Assembly (NCBI GenBank): GCA_046538375.1
Contig: JBKHJA010000132.1
Location: 1 to 5,143, forward strand
From: JBKHJA01 sp046538375
GTDB taxonomy: Bacteria; Acidobacteriota; Aminicenantia; Aminicenantales; Aminicenantaceae
DNA: 5,143 bases
Direction of reading: 5' to 3'
The position numbers were made by a program, and so were the translations under genes. Positions 1 to 5,143 of the stretch are shown piece by piece (within the stretch, counting starts at the first letter, position 1; every line of letters starts with the position of its first letter). The notes beneath the pieces are model-generated. The model ran no database searches, was not told where the DNA came from, and saw only the letters and a program-made list of their open reading frames with translations.

Positions 1-37
1 ACCCCGGAAAAAAAGATGCTTCCTTTGTGTTTTGCAT
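1..37 (-). CDS. Possible start of a fifth operon gene, cut by the left edge
   Basis: A minus-strand ATG at 37-35 opens a frame that stays open to the window edge and reads MQNTKEASFFPG (12 codons). A GGAA ribosome-site-like sequence lies at 47-44, six bases before the ATG. An in-frame TGA lies upstream (about 76-74) with no other ATG between, so this would be the natural start. It lies 58 bases after the rluD stop in the same direction, which fits continuation of the operon. The product cannot be recognised from 12 residues. In many bacteria the gene after rluD is the laccase-domain protein YfiH/PgeF, but nothing seen here proves that. The alternative is that this is simply non-coding downstream sequence. 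Confidence 0.42.
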   Translation of the reverse strand, partial: MQNTKEASFFPG

Positions 38-95
38 TTCTGTTTCCGTGATAAGGTGTGAGGGGATTTTCCTTCAGGGAAAAACGCCAGATTAT

Positions 96-1010
96 CTAAT
101 GCTTGATTTTCTGCTTTAAGAAATCTTTCAGTTCTTCGGGCAGAGGAGAGGAGAACTTCACTCTCTTTCCTGTTTCTGGATGGAAGAAGGAAAGCCCGCA
201 GGCATGAAGAAAGAGGCGGGGGATTTTAAACCTGGCTTTCTTTCCTCCATACCGGGTATCCCCTACTACAGGGTGACCGGCCGAAGCAAAATGCACCCTT
301 ATTTGATGAGTTCTCCCGGTGATGGGCTTAATTTCCAGAAGGGAGGATTCTGTATATTCTTCAAGCACAGCATAACGAGTGTGGGCAGGCCGGGGTTTTT
401 TGGTTTTGATTGAAACTCTCTGTCCATATTTTGGATGACGACCGACAGACCAACTGATTTCTCCTTTCCTATCAGGCATCTTTCCCCATATCAGGCCAAG
501 ATAGAGCTTTTCTACTTTTCTCCCTTTAAACTGCTGCTGAAGGCTGTGGAAGGCTTTTATGGAATGGGCCACCACCATCAAGCCGGATGTCTCTTTATCC
601 AGCCGATGAACGATGCCGGGCCGTTCTTCTGCACCGATATCCTGTAGGTCAGGAAAATTGTAAAGAAGCGCATTGACCAGGGTTCCGCTCTTTTTTCCTG
701 CTCCAGGATGTACCACCATCCCGGAAGGCTTATCGATGATCAGTATGTGCTGATCTTGGTGGACCACATGGAGAGGGATATTTTCTGGTTCAATTTCTTG
801 TGCTGGGTAGAGATCATATTCCGCTTCTACCCTATCTTCTGCTCGAAGTTTATAACTGGACTTTTTGATTTGTCCGTTAACTTTAATATCTCCTTTTTCA
901 ATCAGTTTCTGGATCCTGGACCGGCTCAATTCTTGAATACAGGAAGACACAAAAAGGTCCAGCCGCTGGTCTGCTCCTGAAGAAGGGATCAAGAATTCCT
1001 TTTTAGGCAC
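96..1010 (-). CDS. rluD: RluA/RluD-family 23S rRNA pseudouridine synthase
   Basis: This 304-residue protein isomerises uridine to pseudouridine in RNA. Family members of the RluD type act on the helix 69 loop of 23S rRNA in the cytoplasm. An S4 RNA-binding domain spans about residues 15-65, with QRLDLFVSS, SRSRIQKLI and VNG. The catalytic domain spans about 80-295 and has the signature HRLDKETSG at 135-143, whose Asp138 is the expected catalytic residue. It also has KPSGMVVHPG at 94-103 and TGRTHQIRVH at 231-240. Length is close to E. coli RluD. The start is a GTG at 1010-1008, preceded by AAGGA at short spacing and overlapping the end of lgt by 8 bases. It keeps the usual N-terminal F-x-V/I-P strand (FLIP). 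A TTG at 992-990, also preceded by AGGA, is an alternative that would lose six residues. The exact RNA target (RluD, RluC or another paralog) cannot be settled from sequence alone. The stop is TAG. Confidence 0.93.
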   Translation of the reverse strand: MPKKEFLIPSSGADQRLDLFVSSCIQELSRSRIQKLIEKGDIKVNGQIKKSSYKLRAEDRVEAEYDLYPAQEIEPENIPLHVVHQDQHILIIDKPSGMVVHPGAGKKSGTLVNALLYNFPDLQDIGAEERPGIVHRLDKETSGLMVVAHSIKAFHSLQQQFKGRKVEKLYLGLIWGKMPDRKGEISWSVGRHPKYGQRVSIKTKKPRPAHTRYAVLEEYTESSLLEIKPITGRTHQIRVHFASAGHPVVGDTRYGGKKARFKIPRLFLHACGLSFFHPETGKRVKFSSPLPEELKDFLKQKIKH

Positions 1011-1800
1011 GTTTCCTTTTTTTTAGAACGAAATACAAAATCGAGCCCCCCACAATTCCTATGACACAAAATATCTGAGGAAAGGATAAGCTGAGATAAG
1101 GAGAGGGATTCTGAATCAGAAATGCTTTATCCGGATGATCTCCCCGGTAGAATTCCACAAAATACCTGATGATGGAATAGTTGATGATATAAACAGGAAA
1201 AACCTGACCGTCGAATTTTTTTCTTTTCAGGAAAATAAACAGAAAGATGAAATTCAAAAAATTCAGCACCGATTCATAGAGTTGGGTGGGATGGAGCGGT
1301 GTGGAAAGAGGAATGCCGGTGAGATTATGAGAATATTGGTTGTCAAAACTCACTCCCCACGGTAAAGCGCAGGCCCTGCCGTAACAGCATCCTGCAGCAA
1401 AGCAGCCCAGGCGGCCAAATCCATGCCCCAGGGCTAAGGCAGGACCGATGATATCGGCTGTTTTCCAAACTGAAATATGATGTCGGCGCATGTACCAGAG
1501 AGCAAACAGAGTTCCGAAGACCAAACCTCCCTGGAAAACCCCTCCAGACCGGGCCAAAGAAAAGAGTTCTGATGGATAGTGGAGGTAATAGGAGAGATTG
1601 CCCACAAAAAGAACAATTTTAGCTCCGATCAAAGAGATGACCACCGTATAAAAAGCCATATCCAAGAGACGAGGAGCTGGCATGGACTGTTTTTTTGCTT
1701 GGACATATAGAAACCAGAAGGCAAAACCGACTCCTAGGGCCATCATGAATCCGTAAGTATGGACGGTTATGGGGCCGATTTTAAACAGGATGGGAAACAT
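1003..1800 (-). CDS. lgt: Prolipoprotein diacylglyceryl transferase
   Basis: Lgt transfers a diacylglyceryl group from phosphatidylglycerol to the lipobox cysteine of preprolipoproteins in the inner membrane, the first step of lipoprotein maturation. The 265-residue length is normal. The N-terminus (FKIGPITVHTYGFMM, residues 6-20) is typical, followed by several hydrophobic segments at about 15-33, 48-67, 88-104, 178-191, 200-216 and 241-259. The signature region GHGFGRLGCFAAGCCYG (125-141) contains Arg130, which should match the essential Arg143 of E. coli. HPTQLYES (170-177) and IIRYFVEFYRGD (210-221) are also conserved; Arg212 should match E. coli Arg239. The position of E. coli His103 appears to be Gln90 (GGVFQGG) and that of Asn146 appears to be Cys133, as far as motif alignment by eye allows. 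The basic C-terminal tail (KKRKRA) is cytoplasmic-like. The ATG comes one base after the lspA TAA. The upstream AAAAGAAAA has no GGAG-like core, so translation probably depends on coupling to lspA. Next to lspA, it forms a lipoprotein-processing pair. Confidence 0.97.
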   Translation of the reverse strand: MFPILFKIGPITVHTYGFMMALGVGFAFWFLYVQAKKQSMPAPRLLDMAFYTVVISLIGAKIVLFVGNLSYYLHYPSELFSLARSGGVFQGGLVFGTLFALWYMRRHHISVWKTADIIGPALALGHGFGRLGCFAAGCCYGRACALPWGVSFDNQYSHNLTGIPLSTPLHPTQLYESVLNFLNFIFLFIFLKRKKFDGQVFPVYIINYSIIRYFVEFYRGDHPDKAFLIQNPSPYLSLSFPQIFCVIGIVGGSILYFVLKKRKRA

Positions 1801-1801
1801 A

Positions 1802-2275
1802 TTATTTTCTTTTAAAAATTAAAACTGCGATGAGAAAAACAGCACCCATACTCACACTGGCATCAGCCACATTGAAGGAGGGCCAATGCCATTTCTTGAT
1901 ATAGAAATCCAAGAAATCAATCACATATCCTCTAAAAATTCTATCCAGCAGGTTGCCCAGGGCACCGGCGATAATCAAAGAGAGCGAAATCTGCAGGAAT
2001 CTTTCCTGAGGTGATGTCTTGAAAAAATAATAGGCCACCAGGCCTAAAGCCATCAAAGAGGCCAGCATCAGCAGATAATACACACTCTGGCTCTCCGTTT
2101 GAGAAAGAAAACCAAAGATAGCTCCTCGGTTGTGAATGTGTGTCAGATTAAAAAAGCCGGGGATAACATTTATCCTGCTGTATACAGGAAGCTCTGTAAG
2201 GATAAATAATTTGCTTCCCTGATCAACCATGACCACGAACAGGATAAACAGAAAATAAAACAATCTTTTCTTCAT
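1802..2275 (-). CDS. lspA: Lipoprotein signal peptidase (signal peptidase II)
   Basis: LspA is the aspartyl protease of the inner membrane that removes the signal peptide from diacylglyceryl-modified prolipoproteins, the step after Lgt. The protein has 157 residues, the usual length. Hydrophobic segments lie at about 4-17, 65-84, 93-109 and 141-154, matching the four-helix fold. Family motifs are DQGSK (18-22), NRGAIFGF (49-56), GNLLDRIFRGYVIDFLDFY (107-125) and FNVADASVSMGA (134-145). Asp120 and Asp138 should be the catalytic pair, and Asn49, Asp111 and Arg112 are also conserved. The start chosen is the ATG at 2275-2273, which gives the normal MKKRLFYF membrane start and overlaps the ileS stop as TGATG. 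A start about 33 codons further upstream is open, but would add a non-membrane extension lying wholly inside ileS. A GAGGAAG sequence lies at 2301-2295, 19 bases upstream, which is far for direct initiation. Re-initiation after ileS is therefore likely. Confidence 0.97.
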   Translation of the reverse strand: MKKRLFYFLFILFVVMVDQGSKLFILTELPVYSRINVIPGFFNLTHIHNRGAIFGFLSQTESQSVYYLLMLASLMALGLVAYYFFKTSPQERFLQISLSLIIAGALGNLLDRIFRGYVIDFLDFYIKKWHWPSFNVADASVSMGAVFLIAVLIFKRK

Positions 2276-2277
2276 CA
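2273..2277 (-). promoter_or_regulatory. TGATG stop-start overlap coupling ileS to lspA
   Basis: The ileS stop TGA occupies 2277-2275 and the lspA ATG occupies 2275-2273, so they share one base. Such overlaps commonly allow a terminating ribosome to restart on the next gene. The nearest good Shine-Dalgarno-like sequence (GAGGAAG, 2301-2295) is 19 bases away, which fits coupling rather than independent initiation. The overlap is read directly; its function is inferred. Confidence 0.8.
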
Positions 2278-5049
2278 AGACAAACTTTTCACCACTTCCT
2301 CGCATCTTTTGCAGAGATGAGGATAGCGGCGGCTTTTTCCCACATAAAGGGAAAAATTCCAGCATCTCTGGCATTTTTCCCCTGGAGCTTTGCTCACTTT
2401 CACTTCCAACTCCTGGTTAGAGGAGGAAGTCAGATTCACAGCAGAGACGATAAAGAGGGCAGGAAGCTTTTGTTCATATTTTTTTACAAGGCTCTCCTGG
2501 GAACCGGGAACTTCCAGAGTAACAGCGGCTTCTAGAGAATTTCCTATAAGTTTTTCTTCCCTAGCCGCCTCCAATTTTTTCAGGACCTTTTCTCTGACTG
2601 CGATCAACATTTCCCATTCCTTAAACAGGTGGGGCTCTAACCATTTTCCCTCGAAGGAAGGGAATGCTTCCAGATGGACAGACTCTGCTTTTTCCCTGTG
2701 AGACGGTATGGCCTCCCAAGCTTCTTCAGTAGTGAAGGGCAAGATCGGTGCCATCAAAACTAAGCTCCACCGCAGCAGTCGAAACAGTGCTGTCTGGGCG
2801 GACTTGCGAAGAAGCGAATCCTTAGCGGAGCAATAGAGCCTGTCTTTGAGAACATCTAGGTAGAAAGCACTGAGCTCTACCGTGAAGAAGTTATAAAGGG
2901 CATGGAAGACAACATGAAATTCATAATCTTGGTAGGCTTTGAGTACTCTTTTTCCCAGTTGAGAGAACCTTTCCAGTGCCCATCTGTCCAGGAGTTCCAT
3001 GTCTGAGGTGGATACACTCTCATCATCAGGAGAGAAGTCATAAATATTTCCTAAAAGAAATCTCCAGGTGTTTCTTATCTTACGGTAGGCTTCGATAAGT
3101 CTCTGCAGGATTTGGTCACCGAACCGGCCATCTTCTTTGTAGTTGAGCATAGCCACCCAAAGCCTTAATATTTCGGCTCCGTTTTTAGAGATGATCTCTT
3201 CTGGTTCGATGAAATTCCCCAGGGATTTGGACATTCCTCTTCCCTGCTCATCCAGAACAAAGCCGTGGGTAATGACAGCCTTATAAGGAGAAGCTTCCTT
3301 GGAGGCAAGGCCTACCAAAAGAGAACTATTGAACCATCCTCTGTATTGGTCATGACCTTCCACATAAAGGTCAGAGGGCCAGGGAAGATCTTTCCGTTTT
3401 CCTAAAACATTATGGCTTGCTCCTGATTCGAACCAGACATCAAGGATATTGTTTTCTTTGTTGAATTTTTTGGACTCACATCGAGGGCAGCGGGAATCCG
3501 GGGGAAGAATCTCTTCTGAGGTTTTTTGATACCAAGCATCAGAACCTTCCTTGGAGAAGATATCTGCAACCCTAAGGGCAATTTTTTCTCCGGATAATAT
3601 CTCTCCACAGTCATGACAGTAAAAGGCTGGAATGGGCACTCCCCAAGAGCGCTGTCTGGAAATACACCAGTCTGGGCGTGCTTCCATCATGTTGGCAATC
3701 CTATCTTCTCCCCATCGGGGAATCCACTGAACTTTTTTTATTTCCCGGAGAGCTTTATTCCTCAGGTTGTTTCTGTCCATGGCAATAAACCACTGAGCTG
3801 TGGCTCGGAAGATAACAGGATTCTTGCATCGCCAACAATGGGGATAAGAATGGACAATTTCGTCTGCTTTGAGAAGAGCACCCTCTTTTTTCATGTCTTC
3901 AACAATTGACTTGTTCGCTTCAAACACATCCTGACCTCCATATCTTTTGACTTGAGGGATAAATCTTCCTTCTCTGTCCACAGGAGTGTATATATCCAGC
4001 TTATATGCCAATCCGGTCAGATAATCTTCATATCCATGACCTGGAGCAGTATGGACACACCCTGTTCCCTGATCGAGGGTGACATAATCGGCCAGCACAA
4101 AAATTGACTCTCTTTCTATGAAAGGATGACTGGCTTTCAAGCCTTCCATATCCCTGCCCGGGAATGTGACCAATATTTTGGTTTTCTCGAAACCAAGCTC
4201 TTCGGCAATCACCGGGATCAATCTTTTGGCTGCGATATAAACTTCATCCCTTACCTGGAACGCTGAGTATTCATGATCAGGATGGAAGGCAATGGCCAAG
4301 TTCGCAGGAAGAGTCCAGGGAGTGGTGGTCCAGATCAAGATGAAAACCTTTTTGTTTTTTAGCTGTGGATATTTTTGTGAAAGATCTGAGATAACAGGAA
4401 ACTTGACATAGATGGAAGGTGACTCTCGGTCTTTGTACTCGATCTCAGCTTCAGCCAGAGCTGTGCGGCAGTGAGGGCACCAGTGAACCGGTCTCTTTCC
4501 TTTGTACACATTGTCAGAGGCAAAAAAGGAAGCCAGATGGCGGAGAACTTCTCCCTCATATTCTGGATCCATGGTCAGGTAAGGCTTTTCCCATTCGCCA
4601 AATACTCCTAATCTTTTGAACTGCTCCCTCTGGATATGGACAAATTTTAAGGCATATTTCCTGCATTCTCGGCGGATCTCTATGATGGAAAGATTCTTTT
4701 TTTTATCTCCCAAAAGTTGATCCACCTTGATTTCAATGGGAAGACCATGGCAATCCCAACCAGGAAGATAGGGAGATTTATATCCCTGCATGGTTTTGGT
4801 TTTAATGATAAAATCTTTCAATATTTTATTCAGGGCTGTTCCCAAATGAATATTTCCGTTGGCATAAGGAGGACCATCATGGAGAACAAAAACCTCCGCT
4901 CCTTCTCTTTTTTTCTGAATTCTCATGTAGAGCCGCATATCCTCCCATTTTTTGATCAGCTGAGGCTCTTTTTGAGGGAGTCTCGCCTTCATAGAAAAAG
5001 AGGTTCGGGGAAGGTTTAAGGTCTCTTTTATTTTTTTGCTATCATCCAT
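2275..5049 (-). CDS. ileS: Isoleucyl-tRNA synthetase, bacterial type with C-terminal zinc finger
   Basis: This class I synthetase (924 residues; E. coli 938) charges tRNA-Ile with isoleucine in the cytoplasm and edits misactivated valine. The Rossmann catalytic core carries HDGPPYANG at 57-65 and the HIGH-type motif HLGT at 68-71. It also carries PGWDCHGLPIE (96-106), DVWFESGASH (537-546), EGHDQYRGWF (564-573) and the KMSKS-type loop GMSKS at 605-609. The CP1 editing domain spans about 200-400, with WTTTPWT (240-246) and GTGCVHTAPGHGYEDY (328-343); Asp342 is the conserved editing-site aspartate. The tRNA-binding helical domain follows from about 650. A C-terminal zinc finger has Cys893, Cys896, Cys913 and Cys916. 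Four more CxxC pairs lie at 191/194, 405/408, 478/481 and 521/524. The ATG at 5049 has a GGAG site six bases upstream. It is the first gene of the operon and ends in a TGA that overlaps the lspA start. HLGT and GMSKS differ from the textbook HIGH and KMSKS at one motif end each, but all other core motifs are intact. Confidence 0.99.
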   Translation of the reverse strand: MDDSKKIKETLNLPRTSFSMKARLPQKEPQLIKKWEDMRLYMRIQKKREGAEVFVLHDGPPYANGNIHLGTALNKILKDFIIKTKTMQGYKSPYLPGWDCHGLPIEIKVDQLLGDKKKNLSIIEIRRECRKYALKFVHIQREQFKRLGVFGEWEKPYLTMDPEYEGEVLRHLASFFASDNVYKGKRPVHWCPHCRTALAEAEIEYKDRESPSIYVKFPVISDLSQKYPQLKNKKVFILIWTTTPWTLPANLAIAFHPDHEYSAFQVRDEVYIAAKRLIPVIAEELGFEKTKILVTFPGRDMEGLKASHPFIERESIFVLADYVTLDQGTGCVHTAPGHGYEDYLTGLAYKLDIYTPVDREGRFIPQVKRYGGQDVFEANKSIVEDMKKEGALLKADEIVHSYPHCWRCKNPVIFRATAQWFIAMDRNNLRNKALREIKKVQWIPRWGEDRIANMMEARPDWCISRQRSWGVPIPAFYCHDCGEILSGEKIALRVADIFSKEGSDAWYQKTSEEILPPDSRCPRCESKKFNKENNILDVWFESGASHNVLGKRKDLPWPSDLYVEGHDQYRGWFNSSLLVGLASKEASPYKAVITHGFVLDEQGRGMSKSLGNFIEPEEIISKNGAEILRLWVAMLNYKEDGRFGDQILQRLIEAYRKIRNTWRFLLGNIYDFSPDDESVSTSDMELLDRWALERFSQLGKRVLKAYQDYEFHVVFHALYNFFTVELSAFYLDVLKDRLYCSAKDSLLRKSAQTALFRLLRWSLVLMAPILPFTTEEAWEAIPSHREKAESVHLEAFPSFEGKWLEPHLFKEWEMLIAVREKVLKKLEAAREEKLIGNSLEAAVTLEVPGSQESLVKKYEQKLPALFIVSAVNLTSSSNQELEVKVSKAPGEKCQRCWNFSLYVGKSRRYPHLCKRCEEVVKSLS

Positions 5050-5055
5050 GTGTTT

Positions 5056-5059
5056 CTCC
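5056..5059 (-). promoter_or_regulatory. Ribosome binding site of ileS
   Basis: GGAG (minus strand, 5059-5056) is followed by six bases (AAACAC) and the ATG at 5049. Core and spacing are both near ideal, which supports this start for ileS over internal methionines. Confidence 0.8.
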
Positions 5060-5097
5060 GGCTGTCCTCACAATATTTCATGCTTATAGAACAAATT

Positions 5098-5125
5098 ATT
5101 TTATTACTCCACAGGAAAAAGTCAA
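5098..5125 (-). promoter_or_regulatory. Sigma70-type promoter for the ileS operon
   Basis: On the minus strand a -35 box TTGACT (5125-5120, five of six consensus bases) is followed after 16 bp by a -10 box TAAAAT (5103-5098, five of six). The expected transcription start is near 5090, giving a leader of roughly 40 bases before the ileS ATG. That is too short for a T-box riboswitch, so the promoter as drawn implies no tRNA-sensing leader control. Both boxes lie in AT-rich sequence, so a chance match is possible, but the location is right. Confidence 0.65.
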
Positions 5126-5130
5126 TGAAT

Positions 5131-5137
5131 GAGGAGG
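5131..5137 (+). promoter_or_regulatory. Shine-Dalgarno-like site of a possible divergent gene at the right edge
   Basis: Plus-strand GAGGAGG is an almost perfect anti-16S match, and the window ends six bases after it, where a start codon would be expected. Alternatively, an ATG at 5129-5131 opens a plus-strand frame (MRRFD) that runs to the edge, with AGGA at 5113-5116 upstream. Either way a divergent gene would begin right next to the -35 box of the ileS promoter. The sequence stops too soon to confirm coding, and no convincing plus-strand promoter was seen. Confidence 0.35.
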
Positions 5138-5143
5138 TTTGAC

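Noticed and set aside
8..38. ATGC/GCAT stem followed by seven T on the minus strand as a terminator
   Set aside because: The uninterrupted stem is only four pairs with a 14-base loop, and the T run is explained as Phe codons of the possible gene starting at 37.
67..83. Hairpin TTTTCC-TTCAG-GGAAAA after rluD as an intrinsic terminator
   Set aside because: The stem is only six pairs, mostly A-T, and no T tract follows it on the minus strand.
1802..2374. Longer lspA start, 33 codons upstream
   Set aside because: The extra residues lie entirely inside ileS, are not membrane-like, and LspA proteins normally begin just before the first helix, as MKKRLFYF does.
2390..2701. Plus-strand ORF of 103 codons opposite the ileS 3' end
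   Set aside because: The composition is Ser/Phe-rich as expected from the complement of Lys/Glu-rich coding sequence, with no motif; it is a shadow frame.
4717..5019. Plus-strand ORF of 100 codons opposite the ileS 5' end
   Set aside because: It is antisense to strongly conserved IleS motifs, with no ribosome site or recognisable domain; it is a shadow frame.
5125..5142. Five-codon plus-strand mini-ORF (MNEEV) as a leader peptide
   Set aside because: It is too short to support, has no good ribosome site, and may just precede the start of the divergent gene.
5050..5143. T-box riboswitch ahead of ileS
   Set aside because: The leader after the likely transcription start is about 40 bases, with no specifier stem or terminator/antiterminator.
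5121..5143. GTCAA...TTGAC inverted repeat as an operator
   Set aside because: The arms are five bases with a 13-base gap, and one arm is simply part of the -35 box; this is easily chance.

Overview
The window is an ordinary bacterial housekeeping operon, all on the minus strand (transcribed right to left). It holds four complete genes in the order ileS - lspA - lgt - rluD, and probably the first codons of a fifth gene at the left edge. GC content looks moderate. The IleS and Lgt sequence style (the HLGT form of the HIGH motif in IleS, the GRLGCFAAGCCYG form of Lgt), together with the two lipoprotein-processing enzymes, suggests a Gram-negative, possibly Acidobacteriota- or Aminicenantes-like lineage. 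That placement is inferred from remembered family patterns and is weak.

Layout from the promoter end. About 5050-5143 is a leader with a good sigma70-type promoter (TTGACT, 16 bp spacer, TAAAAT) and a GGAG ribosome site. ileS (5049-2275) encodes a full-length isoleucyl-tRNA synthetase. lspA (2275-1802) is signal peptidase II and overlaps the ileS stop by one base (TGATG). lgt (1800-1003) is prolipoprotein diacylglyceryl transferase and starts one base after the lspA stop. rluD (1010-96) is an RluA-family 23S rRNA pseudouridine synthase; it starts at a GTG that overlaps the lgt end by 8 bases. After 58 bases a possible new reading frame starts at 37 and runs off the left edge. At the right edge a strong Shine-Dalgarno-like GAGGAGG on the plus strand hints at a divergent gene just outside.

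How the genes work together: Lgt and LspA carry out consecutive steps of lipoprotein maturation (diacylglyceryl transfer to the lipobox cysteine, then signal peptide cleavage). IleS and RluD serve translation (tRNA charging and ribosome modification). The joints of 1-base overlap, 1-base gap and 8-base overlap, plus the lack of a good ribosome site before lgt, point to one transcript with translational coupling.

I saw no mobile element, CRISPR array, tRNA, rRNA, T-box leader or new system. The points worth a second look are modest: the IleS signature-motif substitutions, the lspA-lgt pairing, the Lgt residue changes, and the two edge genes.
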